DNA of 59,236 nucleotides from an uncultured Methanosarcinales archaeon (GTDB taxonomy: Archaea; Halobacteriota; Methanosarcinia; Methanotrichales; Methanotrichaceae): assembly GCA_903871465.1 (NCBI GenBank), contig CAIQHB010000079.1, positions 1 to 59,236 of the forward strand, read 5' to 3'. The stretch's first letter is position 1. The number at the start of each line of letters is the position of its first letter. Below, piece by piece: positions 25,221 to 33,733 of this stretch. The translations under genes were made by a program, and so were the position numbers. Under the pieces are notes generated by a model. That model was not told where the DNA came from. It was given only the letters and a program-made list of their open reading frames with translations, and ran no database searches.

Positions 25221-25628
25221 TTATGAAGACCGGTCCAGAACCCTGACAATCCCCTGGTCGGCATCAACCTCGACCAGAATGCCGCTCTCGATCTGCAAGA
25301 CCTCTTCCGGCACCCTATCCACCAGAGGGATGCCGCTGATAATGGCACCCACTGCCACAATGGGCTCTGAGCGGAGGTTGATCATAGCGAACGGAGCCCG
25401 TCCTCTCTTCTTGAGCTGATATATGACGTAGGAGCCCACGGTAGAGCCTTTGCCTCCCGGAAAGATGAGCACCTTTCCGGCAATGCTCTGGCCGAAGAGT
25501 TCATGAGCGGGATCGATTACCATGCCCGTTTCGGGATTGACATTGCCGAGAAACGAGATGGCCTCACGTGTCACCAGCGCAGGGCCAACTGCGTGGCCGG
25601 AAGCGACCTTATGGCACATAATCTCCAT
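25221..25628 (-). CDS. Phosphomevalonate dehydratase small subunit (aconitase X, DUF126)
   Basis: Small (swivel-domain) subunit of the archaeal aconitase-X enzyme, which dehydrates (R)-5-phosphomevalonate to trans-anhydromevalonate 5-phosphate in the modified mevalonate pathway. The active-site loop is seen in FPGGKGSTVGSYVIYQL, and the segment SGHAVGPALVTREAISF opens the swivel domain. I place the start at the ATG at 25628, two bases after the stop of the large-subunit gene and with CGGAGATAA before it. The product is needed for archaeal lipid isoprenoids and, through uppS, for the glycan carrier. Confidence 0.9.
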   Translation of the reverse strand: MEIMCHKVASGHAVGPALVTREAISFLGNVNPETGMVIDPAHELFGQSIAGKVLIFPGGKGSTVGSYVIYQLKKRGRAPFAMINLRSEPIVAVGAIISGIPLVDRVPEEVLQIESGILVEVDADQGIVRVLDRSS

Positions 25629-25630
25629 TT

Positions 25631-26815
25631 TTATCTCCGTCCCAGAGCTGCATCGATGCATTCTTCCGTACTCCCCAGGCCCGCCTGAACGCCACCCAGG
25701 CCCGGCAGGTAGACCAGCGCCTTGCCGGAGTTGACCATCATCTTTCGGAAGCCTTCCGTGGCAGGAGAGACGACCATACAGGTATCACAGAAGACCCGGG
25801 CGCCGCTCGCCTCGATCGTTGCCACCAGATCGGGGCATTTCTCTCGAATCTTGCGGGCAGTGCAGACCCACAGCTCTTTTTGGACCTTTTTGCCCTCCAG
25901 CAGCCGGGCAATGGCCAGCAGCTCCTCACGAGAACAGTGAGGACAGCCCAGGGCCACGATATCTGCGCCGCTTCCCGGGTATTTTTCATAGACTTCCTCG
26001 ATCTCCTTTCTATTCAGGGTGATCGTCTGCCCTGGCTCCAGTCCTGATGGCGCTTTTGGAGTGACAGATCTATGAGAAAAATCTTCCACATAGTAGAGGG
26101 CAACCGTTCCACTGGCAGCCATGGCCGCGCCCAGAGCTTTCAGCTCGTCCTGGCTCGGCGTTGCCCTCAGCCGAAATTGAGGCACACCATCCTTGACGAT
26201 TCCGCCCGCCAGAAATCCCAGTGCCCCAAAGTCCGAGCCTTGCAGATCTGCATCCACAACTATTGAATGGGTGGGCCCGCGATTTTCATCCAGATGGTAA
26301 CCATAAAGAGCCGTCTTGCCCACCAGAGCCGCAGCCAGCGCGGAAGGCCCCCCTTCGCGATTGGTTCGAGCGCCGATTATGGAATTGGCATAGGAGACCG
26401 CCGAGGACTCGCTCCAGGCCAGGTGATCGCCCTGGCCGGCCAAGTCGTCATAGATCTGATAAGGAGTGCAGGTGCAATCAATGGTGACACCGAGTTTTCG
26501 ATAGGCTTCGATGGTGGCCTGTTGCCGGGATGCGAACTCCTCGCTTATGCCCATCTCCATCCAGCGGCAAAGGTCCATCCCCGCCGGATTAAGGATGCTG
26601 GGCACCACCACCCGGCCCTGCAGGTCGGATATCCACTCCAGGCCGGCTTCACCTATGTTCTTGTAGGATACTCCTGCGATCTGTGCGGATCTTATGGGCA
26701 CGAGCCTCTCGGCTCCATATATGTCTCCCAGGGCCACCAGGATCTCCATCATCCGGCGGAGAGTCTCGCCCTTATCGCCCCGGTAAATTTCTTCTTCCTC
26801 GCGAGACAGGTACAT
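25631..26815 (-). CDS. Phosphomevalonate dehydratase large subunit (aconitase X, DUF521)
   Basis: Catalytic subunit that carries the [4Fe-4S] cluster and pairs with the small subunit encoded directly downstream. The 394-residue protein shows the aconitase-X features: MYLSREEEEIYRGDKGE at the start, a Cys in TIDCTCTPYQIYDD, ALGCPHCSREELL and FCDTCMVVSP, which together would supply the cluster. The ATG at 26815 is preceded by AGGGAGAAGC. It works in the archaeal (modified) mevalonate pathway in the cytoplasm. It lies 47 bases after the MtrH-like gene on the same strand; a link to one-carbon metabolism is not known. Confidence 0.92.
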   Translation of the reverse strand: MYLSREEEEIYRGDKGETLRRMMEILVALGDIYGAERLVPIRSAQIAGVSYKNIGEAGLEWISDLQGRVVVPSILNPAGMDLCRWMEMGISEEFASRQQATIEAYRKLGVTIDCTCTPYQIYDDLAGQGDHLAWSESSAVSYANSIIGARTNREGGPSALAAALVGKTALYGYHLDENRGPTHSIVVDADLQGSDFGALGFLAGGIVKDGVPQFRLRATPSQDELKALGAAMAASGTVALYYVEDFSHRSVTPKAPSGLEPGQTITLNRKEIEEVYEKYPGSGADIVALGCPHCSREELLAIARLLEGKKVQKELWVCTARKIREKCPDLVATIEASGARVFCDTCMVVSPATEGFRKMMVNSGKALVYLPGLGGVQAGLGSTEECIDAALGRR

Positions 26816-26862
26816 GCTTCTCCCTCTGGCTTGTTGGTATTAATTCTTTCCAGAATCCCCGT

Positions 26863-27786
26863 CTAGACCAACCGATTCAGAGGATGCCCCTCTCCCGGAT
26901 GGATATCCAGGTCCCGCACTGCCTCGGCTACAAGAATGTCGGCCAATGCTGCTGCCGGAAATATGAAGTCACTGTTCTCGATAGGCCCGTAAAGCAGATA
27001 GTCGCCTGCCGATAGAAGCTGCATGGCAGCTGCCGCCGCATCGCAGCACTTTCTGATGCCTATTTCCTTTTTGCACAGCCACGGCCAGGCGCTCACTGCA
27101 TTGTGAATGCCTGAACCTACGGGCAGACCGAGACGTGCTTTGGCAACGACGGAGAAGCGGAGACTGGCTCCAGCCCCGCTGCCCATTGGCACGACCCCTG
27201 GGTCTATAAGCAGATTAACGATTCCGAGCTCTCTGGCCAGAGGGATCAGGCCCTTCTCCAGGACCGAACCTCCTGTCTCCAAAATTCGCAGAGCTCCTTC
27301 CACTCCGGGCTCACCTGGATTGTAGGCCAGCAAGATGGCGCTATCAATCTCGCTTTCCGATACAGCCTGGGCCTCTGCCTCGCCCGTGGCCAGGCTTATG
27401 CTGTTATAGATGGCTCGATCCCCGTAACCCAGCTCTGAGACTGTGGATGCCGCTCTGGCGCGGGTGTCACTATCTGCCGAATCGATTATGAACGGCCCTC
27501 CCCAGACCTCTTCGGCAAAATCAAGATATCTCAGAAAAGCCTGATGAGTTCGAGCATAGATATGCAAGACGGCAGGGCAACCCGTATCCTCGGACAGCTC
27601 TGCCTGGCGGGCTACAAGCCTCTCGGCCGCGGCATGGTCGAAGAGGCCTATCTCCTCATTCTCCACGATCCTGTGTCCCTGATAAAAGATGGTGCCGCAT
27701 AAGACCGTGGCCAACTCGCCGGGCTGGCCTCCGAACTTCACTCCAGCCACGTTCACTATAGATTGCCTGTTCTTGAATCTAAACAA
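26863..27786 (-). CDS. MtrH-like methyltransferase (stand-alone paralogue)
   Basis: Homologue of subunit H of tetrahydromethanopterin S-methyltransferase, the soluble subunit that transfers the methyl group between H4MPT and the corrinoid of MtrA. The family start LFRFKNRQSIVNVAGVKFGG and the barrel segments VKFGGQPGELATVLCGTIF and LLIDPGVVPMGSGAGASLRF are clear. I choose the TTG at 27786, with GAGGGATTACAAA before it, eleven bases after the MtrA-like stop. The other mtr genes (E, D, C, B, F, G) are absent here, so this is probably a paralogue dedicated to another methyl donor or acceptor, as known for extra MtrH copies. Its product length (307) is normal. Confidence 0.88.
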   Translation of the reverse strand: MFRFKNRQSIVNVAGVKFGGQPGELATVLCGTIFYQGHRIVENEEIGLFDHAAAERLVARQAELSEDTGCPAVLHIYARTHQAFLRYLDFAEEVWGGPFIIDSADSDTRARAASTVSELGYGDRAIYNSISLATGEAEAQAVSESEIDSAILLAYNPGEPGVEGALRILETGGSVLEKGLIPLARELGIVNLLIDPGVVPMGSGAGASLRFSVVAKARLGLPVGSGIHNAVSAWPWLCKKEIGIRKCCDAAAAAMQLLSAGDYLLYGPIENSDFIFPAAALADILVAEAVRDLDIHPGEGHPLNRLV

Positions 27787-27797
27787 TTTGTAATCCC

Positions 27798-28430
27798 TCA
27801 ACCAGTGATCGCGATCTGCCACGCCCGCGTATCCATGAAGACGTTTGCCCCAAAGAACAGATCGCCTTCTCCCATCAGGATCTCCTGCAATACGGCCTTT
27901 CTTCTGACAACCAAAAAAGGCTCTTCAGGATAAGGCTCCGCCAGGAGGTTGTACCTGGAGACAAGCCTCTCAATCTCCTCCATGTCTTCCAGGCCGATGC
28001 AGTCTATCAGCTCCACCTGACGCTGAAAGCGCCTGATGGCATCAGGCTGAAGATTCTGGATGAAAGGTATGGCCCCCTTTGATCCTATTATCCTGCCCTG
28101 CTCGTCGATGCCGTTCCTGTGCAATGCAAGCAGTGTATTGCCCGGAAGATGGCCCTTCGACTCCACGCCGGAGATGATGAGATATCTTATGTTGATGTTG
28201 GAGATCACATTGGCCACGATCTTCTCTACGCCCAGATTCTCAGTCTTGCACTGGCCATAGATGGCGGCTCCCATGTATGGAGGCAGATCAGATCCTGCTC
28301 TGACGAAAAGAGGGCTGGCGAGGGTAGCCACAGCTACACCGGCATTGGGGTTGCCTACCAGATAGTCGCCGCGCACGGGCGGCCAGGGGTCCTCATAGCC
28401 TCTTTTGAAGTTGCTGCCTTCCTGTGTCAT
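27798..28430 (-). CDS. MtrA-like corrinoid protein without membrane anchor
   Basis: Homologue of the cobamide-binding subunit A of methyl-H4MPT:coenzyme M methyltransferase. CKTENLGVEKIVANVISN and the following ISGVESKGHLPGNTLLAL match the conserved corrinoid-binding core, including the His in the GH motif; IGSKGAIPFIQNL also matches. At 210 residues it ends shortly after the soluble domain, in DTRAWQIAITG, and lacks the C-terminal transmembrane helix of the true subunit. It would therefore be soluble. GGAGATAT precedes the ATG at 28430. With the MtrH-like gene 11 bases downstream it forms a two-protein methyl-transfer module whose partner is not evident in the window. Confidence 0.88.
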   Translation of the reverse strand: MTQEGSNFKRGYEDPWPPVRGDYLVGNPNAGVAVATLASPLFVRAGSDLPPYMGAAIYGQCKTENLGVEKIVANVISNINIRYLIISGVESKGHLPGNTLLALHRNGIDEQGRIIGSKGAIPFIQNLQPDAIRRFQRQVELIDCIGLEDMEEIERLVSRYNLLAEPYPEEPFLVVRRKAVLQEILMGEGDLFFGANVFMDTRAWQIAITG

Positions 28431-28621
28431 ATATCTCCTGCAGATGTCTGGAAAGACCGGTCAGCATTTATTTTTTTCTGATCCCGGGTCCGAGAAGCCG
28501 TCCAATGTAGGGGAATGAATATGAAAAATTGAAATATCAGAATGGCAAATAAGTAAACTTGATCAGGGAATGATAATAACTACTTACGAGATTGGTCTTG
28601 CCCAGAGATGGTGGCACTAAA

Positions 28622-28999
28622 ATGGCCGCATACAAAGAAAGGATCCTGGAAGTTATAGGAGAATCAGAGGTAGGTCTTACTACGGTTGATGTAGCCAAGA
28701 AGGCAGGTGTCAGCAAGACCACGGTGATCAAGTACCTCTCCGTGCTCAGTTCCGAAGGGGAGGTTGAATTCGCGGAGATAGGCCCATCCAAGCTCTGGAG
28801 GACTAAGAGCGCGTGCTTAAGGCGTGCCGAAGAAAGAGAAGCCACAATGAACGTCGAGGCATTTCCTATGATGGATATAGACTTTCATAGTGGAGAAGAC
28901 AAGACCGTCTATTTTTCATTTAGAGTCAATCCAGATCAGATATGCGCACTGATGAAGCGCGCCAAGAAATGCATCTGCAATGTTGCAGACACATGTTAA
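28622..28999 (+). CDS. Small HTH transcriptional regulator
   Basis: A 125-residue cytoplasmic DNA-binding protein. Residues 1-65 form a winged helix: RILEVIGESEVGLTTVDVAK, then KKAGVSKTTVIKYLSVLSSE as recognition helix, then a wing. The C-terminal part has no known family and ends in a Cys cluster (KKCICNVADTC), which could sense redox state or bind metal; that is conjecture. I choose the ATG at 28622 rather than the frame upstream because GGTGG lies just before it and the homologous region begins there. It is 15 bases upstream of the KaiC/GvpD-like gene and forms an operon with it. Confidence 0.8.
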   Translation: MAAYKERILEVIGESEVGLTTVDVAKKAGVSKTTVIKYLSVLSSEGEVEFAEIGPSKLWRTKSACLRRAEEREATMNVEAFPMMDIDFHSGEDKTVYFSFRVNPDQICALMKRAKKCICNVADTC

Positions 29000-29014
29000 T
29001 CCAGGAGTAAACAA

Positions 29015-30385
29015 ATGCCAAGCGGTGCCGATATGTCCATACCAGGGGAGATTAGAGACTTCTTCCAGATTGAGAAAGGCCAGACGCTTCTCATCAAAGG
29101 CCTGCCAGGAACTGGCAAGACCACGCTAGCCCTGGAGATCATGAACAGCCTGTGCGAGGACCGAAATGGAATGTATATATCCACTCGGGTAGATCCTCGT
29201 CGGCTCTATGCCATCAATCCGTGGATAAAAGAGGTTCTCAGGCCCAAGAATGTGGTGAACGCGACTCAAACCAAGCTCCTGGAGAGCCTGAAGGGGATGG
29301 GTAAGGATCTCTCCAACTATTACGCTGTCCTGGACTTCTTTAAGGTCTTCTTCGACGAGACCGAGGAGATGGACAACCCCATGATCATCATTGATAGTTG
29401 GGACGCGGTCTTAAATTATACTGCTCACCTCATCGGAGAATCTCAGCACAGCTTCGAGCAGAACATCTGCGAGTTTGCACGCGATCTGGACACTCATGTC
29501 ATCTTCGTCTCCGAGTTCGCCAATGTAATGCCCCTGGACTATATCGTGGACGGAGTGGTGACCATGGAGCAGTTCCGCCTGCCCGGCTACGCGAAAGGGA
29601 GCATGAGGACCCGTTATGTTCGCCAGATCAAGCTGGACAAGCTGAGGGGAGTGGAGATCGGGCAGAAGACCTACACGGTCACGTTGCATGAAGGTCGGTT
29701 CAGATTCTTTGAGCCTTACAGGGAGCACAAGGATGCCCTTATTGCCAGTGACGGGGTCAGGGTTCCAGACCTATCCAAAGATAGAATCTCTACAGGGATT
29801 CCGGACCTCGATACTGTCACGGGCGGCCTGAAGTATGGATCATGCAATGTGCTGGAGATAGACCATGGTGTGGGCAAGAGGTACTACCAGATCTTGACGG
29901 CCTTAGCGTCAAACGCCATTAAAAACGGTCGCGGCGTCTTTATCCTGCCCAGCCTCGGCTATCAGCTCAGCTCGCGCGACATCTTTGTGCCCACAAATGT
30001 CATCGTATCCCAGCCGGATGGAGAGGATCCTGTGGCCTGGGGAAAAGATCTGCTGCAGAAGTGGGATGTATTGAGGGAGAGTACGGGCCGGCCCATATTG
30101 AACATCATCGGCCTGGATGCCATCGAATTCGCCTTCGGCTACAAAGCCGTCCTCAACCTGACCAACCTGATGATACGCAAATGGAAGGAGACGAATGACA
30201 TTAACGTGCTCGTGGTGAAGAGCGGCCAGGAGAGCATGAACATGGCCATCCATACGGCAGACACCTATATCCTCGTCAATGAGTTGAACGGAGGGCTCTT
30301 CTTATATGGAGTCATACCGAGGACCGAGCCCTACAACATGTTATTGGAAGATCGGAACAGAATCAGTCTGACGCCTATGGTCTAG
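29015..30385 (+). CDS. Two-domain KaiC/GvpD-like RecA-fold ATPase
   Basis: A 456-residue protein with two RecA-like halves. The first has Walker A GLPGTGKTTLALEIM (near residue 30) and Walker B NPMIIIDSWDAV (near residue 120). The second begins with the KaiC-type lead ISTGIPDLDTVTGGLKYG, but its P-loop reads EIDHGVGKRYYQ, with Arg where Thr/Ser should be, so it probably does not hydrolyse ATP. The layout resembles GvpD, a regulator of gas-vesicle genes, but no gas-vesicle genes are present here. It likely acts as a signalling ATPase together with the HTH protein of the preceding gene. AGGAGTAAACAA precedes the ATG. Confidence 0.82.
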   Translation: MPSGADMSIPGEIRDFFQIEKGQTLLIKGLPGTGKTTLALEIMNSLCEDRNGMYISTRVDPRRLYAINPWIKEVLRPKNVVNATQTKLLESLKGMGKDLSNYYAVLDFFKVFFDETEEMDNPMIIIDSWDAVLNYTAHLIGESQHSFEQNICEFARDLDTHVIFVSEFANVMPLDYIVDGVVTMEQFRLPGYAKGSMRTRYVRQIKLDKLRGVEIGQKTYTVTLHEGRFRFFEPYREHKDALIASDGVRVPDLSKDRISTGIPDLDTVTGGLKYGSCNVLEIDHGVGKRYYQILTALASNAIKNGRGVFILPSLGYQLSSRDIFVPTNVIVSQPDGEDPVAWGKDLLQKWDVLRESTGRPILNIIGLDAIEFAFGYKAVLNLTNLMIRKWKETNDINVLVVKSGQESMNMAIHTADTYILVNELNGGLFLYGVIPRTEPYNMLLEDRNRISLTPMV

Positions 30386-30418
30386 CTTCATCTGTTCCTT
30401 TTTCCCAATTTTCAGGCT

Positions 30419-30928
30419 CTAGCCCGGGACCAGCGCAGTGCGGGCAATCCTGGCAGCCGCAGCTTTTCTCATCATTTCCATGAACTCCTCCTGGGTAGCA
30501 AAAGTCAGAGCACCGGCGGGACATGCACTTGCGCACGCCGGCTGGTCCAGATCCTTGCAGCGGTCGCACTTTACTGCCACCCGCGCTCCTGCCTGGCGGC
30601 CTATGACGCCGTAGGGGCAAATCATGGCGCACATCCAGCAGCCTATGCACTTTTCCCGATCTCGGTCGACTATTCCGGTGACGGAATCCTGGAACATTGC
30701 CCCGGTGCGGCAGACTGCGACACAGGGTGCATCTGTGCAGTGGCGGCAGACCAGTGGCACATTCTGACCCTCCGCAGTCTCCACATAAAGACGGCGTATG
30801 GGTAGAGGCTTTTCGGATATGGAGCCGAATAGGCTCTTAGAGGCCGAGTGCTCCACTCTGCAGGCAATCTCGCAGGACTTGCAGCCCAGGCATCGATCCA
30901 GACGTACGAATACTTCTTTCATCTCCAT
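30419..30928 (-). CDS. cooF: CooF-type polyferredoxin for CO dehydrogenase
   Basis: A 169-residue electron carrier with four sets of cysteines for [4Fe-4S] clusters: CLGCKSCEIAC, CRHCTDAPCVAVC, CIGCWMCAMICPYG and CDRCKDLDQPACASACPAGA. CooF proteins take electrons from CooS and pass them to hydrogenases or other acceptors. The ATG at 30928 overlaps the stop of cooS by one base (TGATG), so translation is coupled. A longer open frame continues upstream within cooS but is not coding. The electron acceptor is unknown; no hydrogenase gene lies in the window. Confidence 0.92.
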   Translation of the reverse strand: MEMKEVFVRLDRCLGCKSCEIACRVEHSASKSLFGSISEKPLPIRRLYVETAEGQNVPLVCRHCTDAPCVAVCRTGAMFQDSVTGIVDRDREKCIGCWMCAMICPYGVIGRQAGARVAVKCDRCKDLDQPACASACPAGALTFATQEEFMEMMRKAAAARIARTALVPG

Positions 30929-32778
30929 CACGCCAATCCCAGCTTTTTGCGCTGGCCGTCGATGTGATCGATCATGAGCTTTGCCGCTTTGAAGGGGTCC
31001 GGCTCCACCGCGAAGCATGCACCAACCACATCCCTGGCGCCTGAGGTGAGTAGTGTTGCCACTGCCGAACTTCCCAGGACGGGGGGCATGGTTCCCAGCA
31101 CCGTGTACACTCCCGATCCCACAGCATAGGTGCCGATTGTTACAGCTTTTTCGCTCATCCATTCCGGCGCGGCTGCGGCAGCAGGCAGGTCGCTTATGTC
31201 CACGCCCAAAGCATTGGCAATGGCAGCAACAGCCACGAGAATACGGCTGATGTCGACGCAGGAGCCCATATGCAGCACGGGTGGAATGCCTAGTGCTTTG
31301 CAGACGCCCTTCAGACCAACTCCCGCTTTTTCCGCAGCCTCTGGCAGAAGCAGCCCGGCCTTGGCGCAGGCCTGAGCATTGCATCCCGTCGTGACAACGA
31401 GGACGTTGTTCTTAATGAGTTCCAATACCATATTGATATGGCCATAGTCCTGCGGAATCTTGGGATTATTGCAGCCGACGACGGCTCCGATGCCCCGCAC
31501 GTTGCCCATCTTGATGGCTCCCAGAAGCGGATCGAGATTGCCGCCCAGGGCAGCGACGATCGATTCTATCGAAAAGCCCACCATACACCGGGACTTGATC
31601 TGGGGAATATGGACTTTGGAAGGATCCCGGTTTTGGTAATTCAGGACGGCCGTCCGGACGATCTCTTTAGCAGTCTCAAGAGCCGTCTCCTCATGGAACT
31701 CCATATGCACGGCTCCGGGAAACTTGGCTTTGGATGAAGTGGATATGAACTTGGTGTGGAAGCAGCCAGCGAGAGCACCAAGAGCCGGCATGATACACTG
31801 CACATCGACAACCATGGCATCCGCCACGCCCGTGGCTATCGCCAGCTCCTGGCTCAGGAAGTTGCCGGCCACGGGCACGCCCTGACGCATGAGCGCCTCA
31901 TTTCCAGTGCAGCATAATCCTGCCACATTGATCCCTTCCGCTCCGATTTTTTTCGCCAGCTCGATCATCTCCGGGTCATTGGCTGCTGCCACTACCATCT
32001 CCGAGAGAAGAGGCTCGTGACCGTGCACAATGACATTGACCTGATCGGGCTCCAGAACACCCAGGTTGGCCTCTGAGAATACCGGCGCGGGCGTGCCGAA
32101 TAAGACATCCTGCAATTCTGTAGCGATCATGGAGCCGCCCCAGCCATCAGCCAGGGCAGTGCGCAGGCCTTGCAGTATCAGGTTTACATAATCATTATCC
32201 ACGCCCATGGTAGTTCTGTGCATGCACTCCACGATCTCGCGGTCGATGCCGCGAGGATCGATACCCAGCTTTTTCCAGAGCTCCAGCCGTTGGGGAGGTG
32301 CCCTTCTCGTGAACTGGATAGGGCCTTCCTGTTTGCCAAATTCCGCAAGAATGGCCATTGCCAGCGCAACCGGGCTGTCCACGCCGTATTCCTTCATCAG
32401 GCGTTCCAGCTTGGCCGGATCTTTAATGCTGTAGGATGGTGCTTTGCCCTCCACTACAAGCTGGAAGGTCCGGGCTACATCCCGAGCATGGTCGGAGTGG
32501 GCTGCCGCTCCTGCGGCAATGCTTCGCAGGAGGTTACGGGCAACTATGATATCCGAAGTGGCTCCGCAGACACCTTTGATGGAACCTTCTCCAAAGGGAT
32601 CGATGCGACAGGGGCCCATGTTGCAGTTGCGACAGCATAAGCCCAGTTCTCCAAAACCGCATTGAGGTTGCTGTCTATCAAACCGATCCCATGCAGTCTC
32701 CAGGCCGGCCCTCTGGCAGACATCGAGCATCTCCTGGCTGGCAGGATCTATGGATCTATCGCGAACTTCATTAACCAT
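30928..32778 (-). CDS. cooS: Carbon monoxide dehydrogenase, monofunctional Ni-Fe (CooS)
   Basis: Oxidises CO with water to CO2, two protons and two electrons. The 616-residue length is that of CooS and not of the acetyl-CoA-synthase-linked Cdh alpha subunit. Cysteines 40, 48, 49, 52, 57 and 71 (CGFGELGLCCRNCNMGPC and GVCG) supply the B and D clusters. The Ni C-cluster ligands are seen in IVHGHEPLL (His), GLCCTGNE, DVQCIMP, VVGCNNPK, TTGCNAQAC and MGSCVD, and the catalytic Lys in SEKAVTIGTYAVG. It is the first gene of cooSF. A divergent winged-helix gene starts 138 bases upstream and may regulate it. Confidence 0.95.
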   Translation of the reverse strand: MVNEVRDRSIDPASQEMLDVCQRAGLETAWDRFDRQQPQCGFGELGLCCRNCNMGPCRIDPFGEGSIKGVCGATSDIIVARNLLRSIAAGAAAHSDHARDVARTFQLVVEGKAPSYSIKDPAKLERLMKEYGVDSPVALAMAILAEFGKQEGPIQFTRRAPPQRLELWKKLGIDPRGIDREIVECMHRTTMGVDNDYVNLILQGLRTALADGWGGSMIATELQDVLFGTPAPVFSEANLGVLEPDQVNVIVHGHEPLLSEMVVAAANDPEMIELAKKIGAEGINVAGLCCTGNEALMRQGVPVAGNFLSQELAIATGVADAMVVDVQCIMPALGALAGCFHTKFISTSSKAKFPGAVHMEFHEETALETAKEIVRTAVLNYQNRDPSKVHIPQIKSRCMVGFSIESIVAALGGNLDPLLGAIKMGNVRGIGAVVGCNNPKIPQDYGHINMVLELIKNNVLVVTTGCNAQACAKAGLLLPEAAEKAGVGLKGVCKALGIPPVLHMGSCVDISRILVAVAAIANALGVDISDLPAAAAAPEWMSEKAVTIGTYAVGSGVYTVLGTMPPVLGSSAVATLLTSGARDVVGACFAVEPDPFKAAKLMIDHIDGQRKKLGLA

Positions 32779-32845
32779 ATCCTTACCTCGATAATATCGA
32801 CAGAACTATAAGACCAATAAGACCTGTACAAAATCCTGTCTGCAA

Positions 32846-32855
32846 CTATTTAAAT
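32846..32855. promoter_or_regulatory. Shared AT-rich promoter element between cooS and an HTH gene
   Basis: CTATTTAAAT contains the perfect palindrome ATTTAAAT (32848-32855). It lies about 70 bases before the cooS start on one strand and about 62 bases before the divergent HTH gene on the other, so it could serve as TATA element for both directions. Confidence 0.4.
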
Positions 32856-32916
32856 CAATAGCCGAAAATATGAATTGCGAGAACGAGTATGAACCTGTAA
32901 TTGGGGGTCTTGACCT

Positions 32917-33192
32917 ATGAAAACGATGCCAATCTGGTGGGAGACGGCCGAAGACCATCGCTATGCATTGGAAGTTTTGCAGCTCGGGCTGCGAAGAAAG
33001 ATGCTTAAAGCCGTTCTGCGCAGTTGTACGAGCTCGAGCCAGATCGAGAGGGAGTTCGATCTCAGTCCAGCTCAAGCGGAGTATCACCTTCGCATGCTGG
33101 AAAAAGCCCTGGTTGTCGAGCAGACTGCGGGTGGCTGGATTGCCACGCCCACAGGAATTCTCTATCTCGAGAATGTAGAGACCAAACGCTGA
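32917..33192 (+). CDS. Small winged-helix regulator (ArsR-like)
   Basis: A 91-residue DNA-binding protein. GLRRKMLKAVLRSCTSSSQI, then EREFDLSPAQAEYHLRMLEK give the helix-turn-helix with the recognition helix, and ALVVEQTAGGWIATPTGILY is the wing with the GGW turn. There is no sensor domain or metal-binding Cys pair beyond a single Cys. It is divergent from cooSF and 25 bases upstream of rlmH. Its position makes it a candidate regulator of CO dehydrogenase; this is an inference from location only. Confidence 0.8.
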   Translation: MKTMPIWWETAEDHRYALEVLQLGLRRKMLKAVLRSCTSSSQIEREFDLSPAQAEYHLRMLEKALVVEQTAGGWIATPTGILYLENVETKR

Positions 33193-33217
33193 ATTCATCA
33201 TGATTGGGGCGAATGCT

Positions 33218-33697
33218 ATGATTCTTCGATTCATCGCTGTAGGCCGTCTCCGGGAAAGATACTGGCAGGAGGCAGCCGCAGACTTCACCCGCCGGCTACG
33301 CCCTTACGCTCGCCTGGAGATGGTGGAGATATCCGCCCACACAATGGAGACTTCAACTTCCGCCGAGGAGAAGAAAGCCATGGCAGAAGAGGGCCTGGCA
33401 ATTCTGGAGAAGCTGAAGCGTCACTCGGGCCCCGTGGTTGTCCTGGATCGGGTGGGCAAGTCGTTTGATTCACCGGAGCTGGCGGCATGGCTGAATGAGC
33501 AGATACTGCAAGGAAGAACCGAGGTCGCCTTTGTGATAGGCGGCCCCCTGGGATTGGCACCGGCCGTCCTGCAAAGGGCGGATCTTGTGCTTTCCTTTTC
33601 CAGGATGACCTTTCCTCATCAGATGATGCGAATAATACTTCTGGAGCAGATCTATCGTGGCTTCCGGATAATGCACCATGAGCCCTATCACAAATAA
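33218..33697 (+). CDS. rlmH: 23S rRNA (pseudouridine-1915-N3)-methyltransferase
   Basis: SPOUT-class methyltransferase acting on helix 69 of 23S rRNA. The trefoil-knot motifs are VVVLDRVGKSFDSPELA, FVIGGPLGLAPAVLQ and LSFSRMTFPHQMMRIILLEQ, and the protein ends in the family YHK. I choose the ATG at 33218 (MILRFIAVGRLRERY), the usual family start, with GGGGCGA before it; an ATG at 33200 would add six residues. The length (159) is normal. RlmH is widespread in bacteria and found in some methanogens. Confidence 0.92.
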   Translation: MILRFIAVGRLRERYWQEAAADFTRRLRPYARLEMVEISAHTMETSTSAEEKKAMAEEGLAILEKLKRHSGPVVVLDRVGKSFDSPELAAWLNEQILQGRTEVAFVIGGPLGLAPAVLQRADLVLSFSRMTFPHQMMRIILLEQIYRGFRIMHHEPYHK

Positions 33698-33733
33698 TAA
33701 TATAAAAATATATATCAAAATAGTTTGGATGGC

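Noticed and set aside
30929-31384. An N-terminal extension of CooF inside cooS
   Set aside because: The frame is open but the translation is the out-of-phase reading of CooS. CooF homology begins at the ATG at 30928, which overlaps the cooS stop.
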